Assembly: GCA_951217055.1 (NCBI GenBank)
Contig: OX578282.1
Span: 21,325,106-21,389,105 of the forward strand
Source of the DNA: Gerris lacustris
Lineage: Eukaryota > Arthropoda > Insecta > Hemiptera > Gerridae
Reading direction: 5' to 3'
Length of the DNA: 64,000 nt
In this document: positions 47,030 through 58,027 of the stretch, piece by piece
Numbering within the stretch: position 1 is the first letter of the stretch
Layout of the letters: each line of letters opens with the position of its first letter
Notes under the pieces: generated by a model
Database searches by the model: none
What the model saw: the letters and a program-made list of their open reading frames with translations, nothing else
Told to the model about the DNA's origin: nothing
Program-made: the position numbers and the translations under genes

Positions 47030-47340
47030 ACTTTCTTATATAAAGAGAAAGTATTATGATAGAGCGAAAATTCAATTTTGAGGTTTTTATGTAATTATAC
47101 GTTTTGAGGCCCCCTGACGCCAAAAAAGTGTTTTTTTTTTTTTTTAAAAATAACTGTCTGTCTTCTGTGCAGACGCATGGAACTTAAACTATTGATGGGA
47201 CGATTTTGACGAAATTTAGCTTATATGTTCAGAAAAATCATACCCCATAGGGGAATCGAGTAATAATTTAACTCAAAATTTGAGGGAGCTACCCCCAAAA
47301 ATTCTTAAAAACGTGAAAAAATTATTGCTGAGGAGGTTTT
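47030..47340 (+). repeat. ACTTTCTCATATA family, copy A (3'-truncated)
   Basis: Starts ACTTTCTTATATAAAGAGAA and runs through the CTGTCTGTC, GTGCAGACGCATGG and GGGAGCTACCCCC blocks before stopping at about 47340, where copy B begins. A near-tandem junction of two family members. Confidence 0.75.
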
Positions 47341-47342
47341 TT

Positions 47343-48110
47343 ACTATCTCATATAAAGAGAAAGTATTGTGATGGCGCGTAAATTCGATTTTGATGTATT
47401 TACACGTTTTGAGGTCCCCTGAGTCCAAAAAAGTGGTTTTTAAAAAATGTCTGTCTGTCGTCTGTGCAGATGCCTGGAGCCTAAACTACTGGGCCGATTT
47501 TGACCGATTTTTTATTTTGAAATTTGGCATACATGTTCAGAAAAATCATACCCCGAAGCGAAATCGAGAAATTCATTTTAGCTCTAAATTTGGGGGCGCT
47601 ACCCCCTAAAAACTTTAAAAAAACGTGAAAAAAAATTATTTCTCGAAAACGGTTCCGACGATTTTGATTAAAAAATTCTATAATGTAGCTCATTTAAATA
47701 CATACGAATCTAACAATATAAGCCGTTTTCCCGGGAAAAATCTAGTTCCTGAGAAATAAGCTTAAAACGCGGACGGAGAAAGCCCAGGTTCGATTCCCTG
47801 CCTAGGAGGTGTTATTTTTACGATAAATTTTGATGAAATGTTCAATAATAATTAAATTTACATACGAAAACTAATAAATGGAAAACACTGGGCCAAATAA
47901 TTATGACCTCGTACATGAGAAAGTTTGTCTGAGTTGTCTCGGACCGATTTTTTTATGATGAATTTTGATATTGTGTTAATAATAATTAAATGTACCTACG
48001 AAAACACGAAAACTAAAAAATAAGATAACACTATGCTAAGTAATTATAAACTCGTATATGAGAAATTTTGTCTGAGATGTCTCGGACCGACTTTTAAAGT
48101 AGGGATACAG
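47343..48110 (+). mobile_element. ACTTTCTCATATA family, copy B (full length, duplicated tail)
   Basis: Starts ACTATCTCATATAAAGAG and ends at TATATGAGAAATTTTGTC plus a shared CTCGGACCGACTTTT tail. It has a Pol III B-box-like GGTTCGATTCC at 47787-47797 and a duplicated ~130-bp 3' segment. No coding frame; the short frame at 47391-47609 reads through repeat blocks. The inverted words ACTTTCTCATATA and TATATGAGAAAGT mark both ends, but a conserved right extension beyond means the true right end is at the poly-T. Confidence 0.75.
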
Positions 48111-48128
48111 TATAGCCTGTAAGTTTTT

Positions 48129-48230
48129 ACTTTCTCATATAAAGAGAAAGTATTGTGATGGCGCGAAAATTCGATTTTAAGATTTTGATGGATTTACACG
48201 TTTTGAGGTCCCTTGAGTCCAAAAAAGTGG
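48129..48230 (+). repeat. ACTTTCTCATATA family, copy C (5' end only)
   Basis: First 100 bp of the family, ending abruptly after GAGTCCAAAAAAGTGG. The following ~120 bp is unrelated AT-rich sequence before copy D. Confidence 0.75.
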
Positions 48231-48353
48231 TACATTTAATTCTTTAATTCACATTAGATATCGGTTTCTGTACCTTATTTTAAAGCTTTTAAAGCAAATA
48301 GTTTCTAATAGAATTGTTGTAACATGACTATAAACAAGAGATATGTACTTTAT

Positions 48354-48940
48354 ACTTTCTCATATAAAGAGAAAGTATTGTGATGGCGCGTAAATTTGAT
48401 TTTGATGTATTTACACGTTTTGAGGTCCCCTGAGTCCAAAAAAGTGGTTTTTAAAAAATGTCTGTCTGTCGTCTGAGCAGACGCCTGGAGCCTAAACTAC
48501 AGGGCCAAATTTGACAAAATTTGGCATACATGTTTAGAAAAATCCTACCCCGAGGCGAAATCGAGAAATGAATTTTAGCTCAAAATTTGGGGGCGCTACC
48601 CCCCAAAAACTCTGAAAAAAAATTATATCTCGAATACGGTTCCGACGATTTTGATTAAAAAATTCTATAATGTAGGCCATTAAAATACGAATCTAACGAT
48701 ATAAGCCGTTTTCCCGGGAAAAATCTAGTTCCTGAGAAAAAAGCTTAAAACGCGGATGGAGAGAGCCCGGGTTCGATTCCCCGCCCAGGAGATGTAATTT
48801 TTATGATAAATTTTGATGAAATGTTCAATAATAATTAAATGTACATACGAAAACTAATAAATGGAAAACACTGGGCCAAATTATTATGACCTCTATATGA
48901 GAAAGTTTGTCTGAGTTGTCTCGGACCGATTTTTTTTATG
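48354..48940 (+). mobile_element. ACTTTCTCATATA family, copy D (near full length)
   Basis: Best-preserved copy, about 553 bp between end motifs. The blocks are GTCTGTCTGTCGTCTG, CTGGAGCCTAAACTAC, GGGGGCGCTACCCCCC, TTCCCGGGAAAAATCTAG, the B-box-like GGTTCGATTCC (48770-48780) and the terminal TATATGAGAAAGT, then TTGTCTGAGTTGTCTCGGAC. Non-autonomous; class unknown. Confidence 0.8.
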
Positions 48941-48944
48941 TTTA

Positions 48945-50998
48945 TATATACGCTTTAAAAATCAGATTTTTTAATTGCTAAAGTAGATCATATTTATATT
49001 TGCATAAAACATATTCATAAATAAATATTCAAGAACGTAAAAATAGGAAAATATTTAATGCTTAATTATTATATAGAGCCTGAAGAACCAAGGGGATGAA
49101 AATATCTGCTTTTATTGAACGATATTTCTTCAATATTAAAGAACATAGAGTTTAAAATTGAATGAAGCTTAAAGTCTGAACAAAGTGTATTTTCAAAGGA
49201 GTTTTGAACAGTAGGCTGGAAAACAGTTGTTCTAGTTGAACCCCACGGGTCATGAGGGTTGCAAATTGGTTTTCCTCTTCCTCTCCAACCTTTTGTAGCA
49301 AAACTAACTAAGTCTAAGTTACCGGACTTCAGGGAGATCTAATTCTCCCTTTAAGGTAGCCTGTATCCGATGTATCTTCAACAGAGAAGAGGACTTTATA
49401 AACTTTATTCCGGTTGGAAACGTATTTGCTAAGGTCTGTACTAAGGGGATGAATACCTAGGGAGGACGTGGTGACGTCAGATACAGCCCCAGGGAATAGT
49501 GGCCTTATGCCGTTCCTATTAAGATCTCCCTTTTCTCAGTAAATAAAATATAACAAGCACTGAAATATCTTCTCCGAAATTCAATGATCATATAGAAAGC
49601 ACTCAGGAGAATGAAACTGAATTTTATCTTAAATTTCAAGACAAGTAAATAAAAAACCCTAAAAAAATGCAACCTTAAATTGGTTTTAAATAAGTTACAT
49701 TTAGATCAGTTAGAAATATTAATATTACTGTAGGATATACTGTTAATAATCTCAAATTTCTTAAACAATTATAACGTAGCAAATATTAAATATAATCAAC
49801 CTTCTACAGAATTTTCTTATATAAAATATCTTTTACACAGTCTATTTATTAGTTGTGGCTTAATTATATGAGTAAGATCAAAATTTATTGTTATTGGTTT
49901 AAGAAAATAAATCCTTAAACTTCCAAGGTTCCAAGAACTCATCTAAAAGAATGGTGGCTAATAAAATGCATTATAATTTAAGACTGGAAAAAGTTAAAAT
50001 GATAATAAATATTTAGTTCCTTTAGCAACTAACTTCCAAGATGTTGAGTCATTATTTTAGTTAGAGGAAATTCCCAAGTAAGCAATGGTGTAATTTATAA
50101 ATTTTTTTGTTGTGTAATTTAAAAAGATAATTTCACGGAGAATGGTTTAAGGAAAAAGAAGAAAGTAAGGGGAAAAAACCCATAATAAATATTAGGGTAA
50201 AGTTAAGTAGTGGGACGTGAGGCAAAGGTTGGGAGTTTGGTCTGGCCCTGGTATCATGGAGTGAGTAATGGTCTAGGGATGTTTGGAGTGGGGGAAGTGA
50301 GGAACACAGTGCGACTCCTCACCAGGGGGAGGTAATATCCGTGATGAAAAGGAAACTTTTTCTGTTTCTTCTCGTCTTATACTTTTTCCTTCTTTTTTTC
50401 CTCTTATACTCTCATCTTGTTGCTAGAAGAAGCCATCTATTTTCCATTAGTGCTAACTACCTCCCCCATCCCACGGTTTCATTCTGTACAACTGCTCCCT
50501 CACTTACTTCTTTGGAGGAAAATTTTCAAAACGAACAAACGTGGGTAAAGAGGTATAGTGAGAAAAACGTACACGGACGTATAATACTTGGCGCACTTTG
50601 GTAAAGGTTTGAAGAGGAATACTTTGGTGCGAAATTGAAGGAATTCCGTGATTTTTTTCCCCTTACCTACTTTATTATTTTCGAGAAGTGGAAGAAGGAA
50701 AATCGTAAGGTTCATTTTCGAGTTGCGTCTGGAGTAAGGGTAAAAGATAAATATCATAAAAAAGAAAATGATAAAAATGAAATTCGTCACAGATGCCTCC
50801 TGGAGTAAAAAACAATCCTTGAAAATCTCCCTCCAAGAAATTGCTGCAAATACTAGAGCTATTCAACTCTATATTTTACTTTAAAATGTTATAACGGTAC
50901 CAGGTTCATTAATAGTAATTTGATGCTGACCCAGTCAGCAATATAGTATATATATAAAATACTTTACAATATAGTTAAGTATAGTAATACGCTACCTT
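48945..50998. other. no recognised gene
   Basis: 49185-49520 has balanced base composition and could belong to an old element or a non-coding RNA, but shows no coding frame. The 87-residue frame at 50341-50604 has a Leu/Phe-rich, signal-peptide-like N-terminus. It comes from a CTT-rich stretch, starts at a non-ATG codon (an in-frame ATG follows) and has no domain. I do not call it. Confidence 0.4.
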
Positions 50999-51001
50999 TC
51001 A

Positions 51002-51118
51002 CTATGCATACACTTTTGCAACATGATTGTCTTGTCTACACGCTAAACATTTCTTTTCCTCAGCGAAACAAATTTCCCTGTTCTTATGAAGAAATTTATC
51101 ACACATAAAACAATTCCC
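51002..51118 (-). pseudogene. Gag zinc-knuckle remnant of a Ty3/gypsy-type LTR retrotransposon
   Basis: A short uninterrupted minus-strand frame encodes CFMCDKFLHKNREIC followed by KKCLACRQDNHVAKV and then a stop. This is the two-knuckle pattern of insect gypsy Gag nucleocapsids (CxxCxxxxH..., then C.AC.xxNHfAkvC). The last cysteine of the second knuckle is Tyr and the first has one extra residue before its last Cys. Upstream on the same strand (51130-51770) frameshifted pieces read like Gag, for example HFLDSGIEQADFGAVK and SANENFPQQFR. No protease, RT or paired LTR was found. Confidence 0.5.
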
Positions 51119-51129
51119 CTAACTAAAAT

Positions 51130-51800
51130 AAATATCTTTTAGTTAACAGTTTTTTTTGGTGAGAAGTCTTCAATTTCTTTACGAAGTTGTCCTAGTTTCC
51201 CTCCTTTCGCCGTGTCAAGTCTACTCACATCGTTTTTTAAAATTTCTGAAGTAGCTGTGCACCTCCCTCATTTGGCTGCACTAGTGCTAAGATTATCGAA
51301 AGATCTTCCTTAGCAAAACTGAATTTTTAGAATGCTCTTATGATTTCATTCTGCCATTTCGTTTGGTTTAATCCCATTACCATCTGTTCTTAAAGGCGCT
51401 CATTAAGACCTCGTCCATGAAAAGCAACGCAGCACAGCACTTTTAAGTCTCGCTAAGAATTTGACAAAACTTTCCCCTTCCTATCTAAATTGCTGCGGAA
51501 AGTTTTCATTAGCGCTGGATAATATCTACTTAACAGCACCAAAATCTGCCTGCTCTATGCCTGAATCCAAGAAGTGATCCATTACAATTTTTAATCCCTC
51601 TGCGCCCACTTGGAAGATCAAAGATTTCTTTTCAAGACATCGTATTCTGATCGTCTAAGCCCTGTACTTCCCATTTCATATCGAATCTGTGAAGGTAGCC
51701 CCTTAAGATTGTTCAAAAGGATCGAAACGAAACTTCGATACAATACCTTGATTTGTAATTGATATTCCTTGAGCGTTGTCTTTCGGTTCCTTTTTTGTTC
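51130..51800 (-). pseudogene. degenerate Gag-like upstream part
   Basis: The minus-strand translation in shifting frames gives NNLKGLPSQIRYEMG, HFLDSGIEQADFGAVK, ILSSANENFPQQFR and SFVKFLARLKSAVLRC. These are compatible in order with the N-terminal and capsid parts of a gypsy Gag preceding the zinc knuckles. Multiple stops. Low certainty; based on order and co-linearity with 51002-51118. Confidence 0.3.
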
Positions 51801-51804
51801 CTTC

Positions 51805-52056
51805 CCTCGCCGCCAGATATTATAAATAACAATGCTAATATGTATATAAAATTAAACATATATTTATTCACACTTTTAGACAGATGTCTAAATAACTACA
51901 AAAAGACATACTTGTTTTAATTCCCCTTGATATTATCTCAGCAATTCACATCGCGATAAAGAATAAAGGACAGCATACGGACAATCTGACGATAGCGGAC
52001 AAACCTAGAGCTTTTATAGGACGATAAGGAGAAAGAATCAGGAAAATCCGCCGGGC
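51805..52056. other. AT-rich stretch between Gag remnant and MITE
   Basis: Possible untranslated or LTR-derived sequence upstream of the Gag relic, continuing on the far side of the 52057-52579 insertion. No LTR boundary could be recognised. Confidence 0.3.
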
Positions 52057-52579
52057 CAGTGGCGTATCCAGGGGGGGGCACAGGGGGCACGTGCCCCCCC
52101 CCCCCCCCCCCAGACGGGCCCAGACCCGAAAGAGTAAACAAAAAAAAAAAAGCACGCCCTATTTTTTTTTTTTAATACATATTTTTACATTCACCTCATA
52201 TTCAATTTCACCTCAGAAATGCATGACAGCGCTGTTTTGAGAGGTCATATTTTCAAAATTTACCGGGGGAGGGCCCCCGGACCCCCCGCCATAGATCCCC
52301 CCCCCCAATAACAGCAGACGACGCCGATGACTTACGGTAAGATATTGTACTGGAGTAAGCATCGGCATAACATTTTCTAACGAATACGTTCTAAAACAGT
52401 TATTATTACTTGGACGCGGAGATTTTTTTTTCTTTTTTTTTGGGGGGGGGGGGGGGGGGCAGTTGCTTTGTTGAATAAGTAGTTCCCTTTTCTTGTTTCC
52501 ACTACGAATTCCCCCCCCCCCCAATCTAAACTGACTTAGAATGTGCCCCCTCCAGACCTCGCCGCTGGATACGCCACTG
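52057..52579. mobile_element. hAT-type non-autonomous element, 523 bp, TSD CGCCGGGC
   Basis: Ends CAGTGGCGTATCCAG and CTGGATACGCCACTG are perfect 15-bp inverted repeats. They are flanked by an exact 8-bp duplication CGCCGGGC (52049-52056 and 52580-52587). Several G and C runs lie in the interior. Its right end matches the 125-bp element at 9229-9353. Gly/Pro/Lys-rich open frames inside come from homopolymers. No transposase. Confidence 0.92.
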
Positions 52580-52589
52580 CGCCGGGCCG

Positions 52590-54690
52590 TTCTCCCGGAA
52601 AAACTCTCGATAAAAACGGGTTGGTAGGGAACAGGACTGTACTACGACCATACTCTTAAACAATAAACTCACTATGATTAACTTTTTTCTCAATATTTAA
52701 TACATATTTATTGCAAGACGTTTACTTCATTGATAAAAAAGTTTTATTATTAATTTTGCCTTAACTACGCAAATTACGCTTTTTCTAACTTCACCATGTA
52801 GTTAGCATCGTATACTTTGGAGTGTGATTTAATAATTTATACTTAATGAAAGGCGTAAGGAACTTCGTCTCTAACGGCGTCCCGAGATACCACACGCCAC
52901 ACGTATTTCCACACTTTTTAATTTCCAATTTTTTTACGCCACACAAATGAAGGGATTTAAGAAACTCCACGTAAAGTCTTTTACTTTTCGCTGATTCCTC
53001 GTGATCTTTGGAGATAGGCATTAAGGTAACGTCCATCTTAATATTGGAAATGCAGTTAGGCATTAAGATTAAATCTTTAGATTGTTAATTATTTGAGCTA
53101 ACGTCAAGACAATCTTCTAAGCTGCAAAACCTATGCAGAAGTTAGAATGTTTTTCAGTAAGTATGAGATTTAAGGAAGCAACGTTTTTGTCAGCCTGAGT
53201 ATGTACAATTATGATTATTTTATCAAGAGATAGTGGAAAATTGGGTATCGACGAATCAAATCCTAAACTCTTTTACTTTTGTAGGTTGATAAAACAATGC
53301 TTCAATGAAAGGAAAGCGTATAATAGGTATTAAAATAATAGCAATTTATAGGGGATACGGTTATAGATCTTCCTTTATCTCGTTTACAATAGGGAACAAG
53401 TCAAAGTTCTTAATGCAATCAGTATTATCTATAATTAACTTTGTTGATGTGCCATTATTTTAGTAATTAATGCGGATAATTATTCCAAAACTGGGCCAAT
53501 TTAAGTTGTGATAAATACATTTTTGAAGTAATAAATTGCTTTAGTTTAATGGCTTCAAATAACCCTAAATAATAATTTCCTAAAAATATTTTAATTTCAT
53601 CGATTGACCCTCTTTTGGGAGAATGGCCTAACTATGAATAGGTTTCTAGATGATCGATAATGCTCTGGATGTCTGTGCAAAGCATTGACGTAATGAAATC
53701 AAAATCAACTTTGTCTGAAAAATTGTGTTCAGAACATAAAATTTACAATATAATATTAAATAAAATCATTTTTTTTTAAACAAAAAGGGTTTTTAAAATA
53801 ATCAAGAATAACGATATTAAGGAACCAGAGATATAATTAAATTGGTCCGCGTTTATTTAATTCCTCGTAGGATTCGGAAGCCGATTACAACCAATTAACT
53901 AAAATAAAAAAATAAAAAATATATAGAAAGAAAAAGAAACAGTGAGGAAGCCACTCGAGTAAAGACAAATAAGATCCTGAGTAACAACAATCATTCTCTT
54001 ATAAAAACCTTTCTCTAAGATCCCAAGACAAGGAAAAGGAGAAACTAAAAAGGAATTAATTGAATTCGGAGTAATTTAATTTTTGGCTTCAGGAAAGCTC
54101 TTGTAAATTCCCCCTTTTTAGAGAAGTTAAAAGCTTCTTAAAGAACGGTAGCATTGGATAGAGAAGCAATGAGCAAGCGACCGTAGTGTTTTCGGGAAGA
54201 ATCTTTGTTTAAAATGAGCAAAAGCTCTTCTTATTTCAAGAACGGGACTTGAAAACGTAATCTGAAATAAGTAATTCTGTTTTTTTCTTTCTTATTTACT
54301 TAATTCTTTTTATTTTAATTCTACAATTTTCTTATTACTAATTATTATTCTTCTTTTTTTTTAACTAATTGTGATTCTTCAACCATTAGTCTACTAAGCT
54401 CTTCCATCGAAATGAAATAATTGAAATGGTGAAAGGGTCTATTTAAAAAGTAAATTAAAAATTATTGCTTGAAAAAATTAAACGCAATAATTAATTTAAT
54501 CAATTAAAGTTTTTCTTTAATATTTTAAAGTAAAAATTAAGTAAATTATGCTGAATAAAGTTTAAAGTGTAGATAGCATTTCTCCAGAAATTTCCTGCTC
54601 CTCCCTCGATGAAGGGACAGGGGCACTAATATCAATTGATAGAAGAAATGCTGGAAGAATTGAACCCCGCGAGCAAGGAAGCCGGACCGA
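52590..54690. other. no recognised gene
   Basis: AT-rich. A 90-residue minus-strand frame at 52791-53063 (PNCISNIKMDVTLMPISK...) has no domain I know. 53850-54250 is purine-rich. Nothing supported. Confidence 0.4.
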
Positions 54691-54724
54691 ATATCAGTAA
54701 AGAAATAAACTTTCCTACTGACCA

Positions 54725-55020
54725 ATGGAAAAGAAACCGAATAAAAGAAGATCCATGACATTAAAAACAAACGTGTTAATTGTTCAGTTAAAGTGACAAT
54801 GGGCTGCCACGAGGATGGAGGAAAAACAATGGCCAAAGAGGACTACGATCTGGCACCAAAGAGAAGCCAATAGGAAGGAGGCTGATTTCCAACTTGAAGA
54901 AGATTCCCAATAAAAGAAGGTCCATGACTTTAAAAATAAATGTGTTATTGTTTAGTTAAAGTGGCAGTGCGGGCTGCCACGAAAATGGAGAAAAACCAAT
55001 GGCCCAAAGAGGACTACGAT
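54725..55020 (+). repeat. ~169-bp direct duplication, second copy split by the hAT element
   Basis: Copy 1 (about 54725-54890) and copy 2 (54898-55020, continuing at 57201-57245) share CCAATAAAAGAAGRTCCATG, GGGCTGCCACGA, AGAGGACTACGATCTGGCAC and CCAATAGGAAG. The hAT element interrupts copy 2 between ACTACGAT and CTGGCACC, so the duplication predates the insertion and shows the empty site sequence directly. Confidence 0.85.
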
Positions 55021-57200
55021 CAGGGCCGTCGCGTGGTTTGTAGGCGCCCAAGGCAAGACTTTAATCGACGCCCCCCCCCCCCCCCCCCCGAAAAACTTGG
55101 ATGATATCCTACCTCTTTAAAGCCACTCCATTATCACCACCTATGGTCTTTGGTGCTCTTTTTTGTCGTCTATATACAAACTTCAAACATTAAAAGGCAT
55201 TCAGCTGGCTTTTGCATGAGCAAATGTCATGGCGAGAGAGTTCAGACTTTCCTGTGCCATTGTAGAGCGCGAATAAGTTTTTATAAGGCTTACTAAAGCT
55301 TCGTTCGGCACTAGTATAGCACCTGTCACGGGTATTGTTAGTTACACTCTTAACGTGACCCACAAGTTTGTAAACAAATCTTTACTGTTTTTATTTTTGA
55401 TCATACACAATACTTCTTTTGGTGTGATTTTGTTCTTGTTGTTTCCATGATCCAAAATCGAACTTACATGTAATAGTTCGATGCCCAATGCTGTTGATAT
55501 CAGACACTTTGGTTGTTTTGTTAGTTAAATGTCTTTCAAGGTCCAAACAAAATTGTTTTAGATCTTCTTTTCCTGGAAGTTAAGCAACATTACTCAAAAA
55601 TTCCCTCACTTGTTGGTGTTCTTTCAACGCAGTTGACCTCTTCTTAAGTGAGTTCAAAAAGTTATCCACTAATGGATAAAAAACTTCTCTCATAAAGGTT
55701 TCTTCAGGTGACGATTGCACTTGCTCAGAAGACTCATACAAAAAAACGCGTTTTCGTTTACGAATCCTTTTTCGGGAAAAACAGGTTCGATACCAAGTTC
55801 AGCAGCTATTTCTTTAGCGCAAATTACTGCATCCACATATCCATTCTCTCTAAATCTGTTTAAAAACTCCAAAAACTAATTGAACTTTTCAGAACAGTTA
55901 CTGATTACCCCTTTCCCTTGAATATTTTTACTGGTCAAATTAACTTCAACAAGAATGTCATTTCACAAGGTCAAAGTTACGATGAAGGAAAAGTCTTCCA
56001 TCTGGTTAGTCAAAGATTAAGTTACAGAGGCTGTTTGGGGTCATCAATTTTGTCGTTTAACTCAACCAATACATCCCTAACTTCCACGTATTGGTGTCTA
56101 TCAGCCTGAACAGCACTTAAGCAAGCTTCCCAACGCGTTTCACACACTTGATTTAAAGTAACTGCTTTAGTATGGTCGCTTATTACACACCAGCGCTTCG
56201 TTGAACTAGAGAAGATGGTAAAGAGACGTAAAATACTAAATACAGATGTAAATTTAACTGATGATTTTGCTCTATCAGCAATTACTAGGTTTAGGCTATG
56301 GCACCCACAAGGAATGAACACAGCCAAAGGGAAGTTGACCAGTACACGGACTTGAACTCCTTTATGTACACCTGCCATGTTGGCGCCGTTATCGTATCCT
56401 TGACCACGACAGTTGGTTATGTTCAAACCGCACTCTTACATTTCTTTGAACAGCAAGTCAGCGAGAGCTTCTCTTCGGCAACTCGATAGGCATTAAAGCT
56501 TTCTTCTACTTTGATCTTCCCATGATCATCTTCAGTAACGAAGGGAATCGTTAAAGAAACATGCTCCTTGTTACTTATGTCGGGAGTACAATCAAGGATG
56601 ACGGAAAAATATCTAGCTTCCTTTATTTTCAGTACTGAGTCGTCTAGTATAGTTATTAGCTCATTTTGTATTGACACACTTAATAAATGAAACTGTTTTT
56701 CTTTGTCAGTTATACGTCTTAAGTGTTCCATACACAGTCAAATTTGTGAGTACACTGTCAAATTTGCCTAAAAGTTGCACAAGTCCAAGAAAGTTTCCAT
56801 TATTTTTTGTGAAAACTTTGGAAGATGGCCCACGAAAAGCCATATTGTACTCTGTTAGATATAAAGTAATTTCCACTAACCGACGCAATACTTCTTCTGA
56901 ACGCTGAGCCTCAGTTTCAATTTGCTTAATGATGTGCTGGTTGATTGATGTTTCTTCTAAAATTCTTTTTTCTGCTTCAAACCATGAAGCCATATTTTTA
57001 AAATGGTTGGTGACTATCTCATGGGATTTTAAACGGTCTGCCAAATTTTTCCAGTTGTTAAAACCCATTGCTTGACCAAAATGTGACTTTAATAAGGGAT
57101 TAAACACTTTTATTTTATTTGTTTTTTCCCACGACGGCGCCCCCCAGATCGCGGCGCCCAAGGCGACCGCCTCGGTCGCCCCACCCACGCGACGGCCCTG
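55021..57200 (-). mobile_element. hAT transposon, 2180 bp, TSD ACTACGAT
   Basis: Left end CAGGGCCGTCGCGTGG and right end ...CACGCGACGGCCCTG are inverted repeats of hAT type (CAGGG). They are flanked by an exact 8-bp duplication ACTACGAT (55013-55020 and 57201-57208). The undisturbed sequence ACTACGATCTGGCAC is present in the neighbouring duplicate at about 54840. The element carries a minus-strand transposase relic. The GC-rich right end forms Ala/Gly/Arg-type frames that are not coding. Confidence 0.93.
55202..57118 (-). pseudogene. hAT transposase relic of the ZMYM1-like (DUF4371) group
   Basis: Minus-strand fragments in order show the blocks of ZMYM1-like hAT transposases. First come NNWKNLADRLKSHE and HFKNMASWFEAEKR (about 57060-56970). 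Then [15 protein letters not shown] with the first catalytic Asp (about 56590). Then GQGYDNGANMAG (about 56400), CGCHSLNL, SSSTKRW and TRWEA. Then RENGYVDA with EIAAELGIEPVFPEK (about 55850), REVFYPLVDNF (about 55690), and a C-terminal KTYSRSTMAQESLNSLA (about 55250) of the hAT dimerisation domain, with a stop at about 55202. At least four frameshifts separate the blocks. The N-terminal zinc finger (TTF type) is absent, the coding region starting almost at the right terminus, so the element lost its 5' coding end. Non-functional but young enough to keep an exact TSD. Confidence 0.85.
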
Positions 57201-57544
57201 ACTACGATCTGGCACCAAAGAGCAGCCAATAGGAAGAGAGGTATATTCCCAACTAGATGGAGAGTCGATCTAACCAAGTTCTGTGGAACCCTGTGGTATC
57301 AATCAGCATTTAATAGGAAGGCTTGAAATAATTTTGGAGAATCATATACCTGAGTGGGCTGAAAAATCAATAAATCTGAACTAAATATTTTTTTTTGTTT
57401 TTATGAATAATTAGTTTTTGTTAAAAGTATTAATTTTCTTTTTCTTGAATTAGAAGAAATAGGCTGAAATTATTATTTATTTTATTATCTTAAGCGCACG
57501 GCAGTGCTCAGGGCCATGTTAGTAAGCATTCAGATCATTACTAG

Positions 57545-57800
57545 AACCAATTCAGTGGTTTTTCTCACCCTTATATTACTTCTGCATTCTCTTAAGATGG
57601 GCTTTTGAAATTTGAAACATAGGTCAATCTTAGGTAGCTTAGGACACTGTAAAAATTGAGCCCTTAATATTAAGCCTTTCTATTATGGGGAGAGTTTCAA
57701 AGTTGTTAGTTTTGTTACTCAATCACTGACGCATCATCAAAATTATAAGTGACTTCTACAATAGCAAGAAACTTAAAATTTGGCACACTCGTTGCTAAAG
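57545..57800 (-). repeat. dispersed repeat shared (inverted) with 12440-12660
   Basis: Contains AGATGGGCTTTTGAAATTTG, AGGACACTGTAAAAATTGAG, CATCAAAATTATAAGTGAC and AAATTTGGCACACTCGTTG, the reverse complements in reverse order of blocks at 12440-12660. Ends undefined. Confidence 0.6.
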
Positions 57801-58027
57801 ACCCATAACAGTAAAGAAAATTTTAAAATTTTCATATTTTGGTTGAAAATAATACTTTTCCTTTTAAGGTAAGGAAAAGTAATAAGTTAGCATTGTTATT
57901 TAATAGTGTTATAACGTTTCGAAAAATTAAACTAATTTTATTTGAATGAATACTTGAGAAATTAAATTCATACAGAATAGAATTTATAGCATACTTGTAA
58001 ATAAATACAGTTAACAGAAATCTTTTT

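Noticed and set aside
47787..47797. GGTTCGATTCC read as the T arm of a tRNA gene
   Set aside because: No A box, D arm or anticodon arm at the right distance upstream; kept only as a B-box-like motif in a repeat.
50341..50604. 87-residue frame with a signal-peptide-like Leu/Phe N-terminus
   Set aside because: Arises from a CTT-rich stretch, has a non-ATG first codon, no domain and no gene context.
51938..52524. Gly/Pro/Lys-rich frames
   Set aside because: Lie in the G/C-run interior and ends of the 523-bp hAT-type element.
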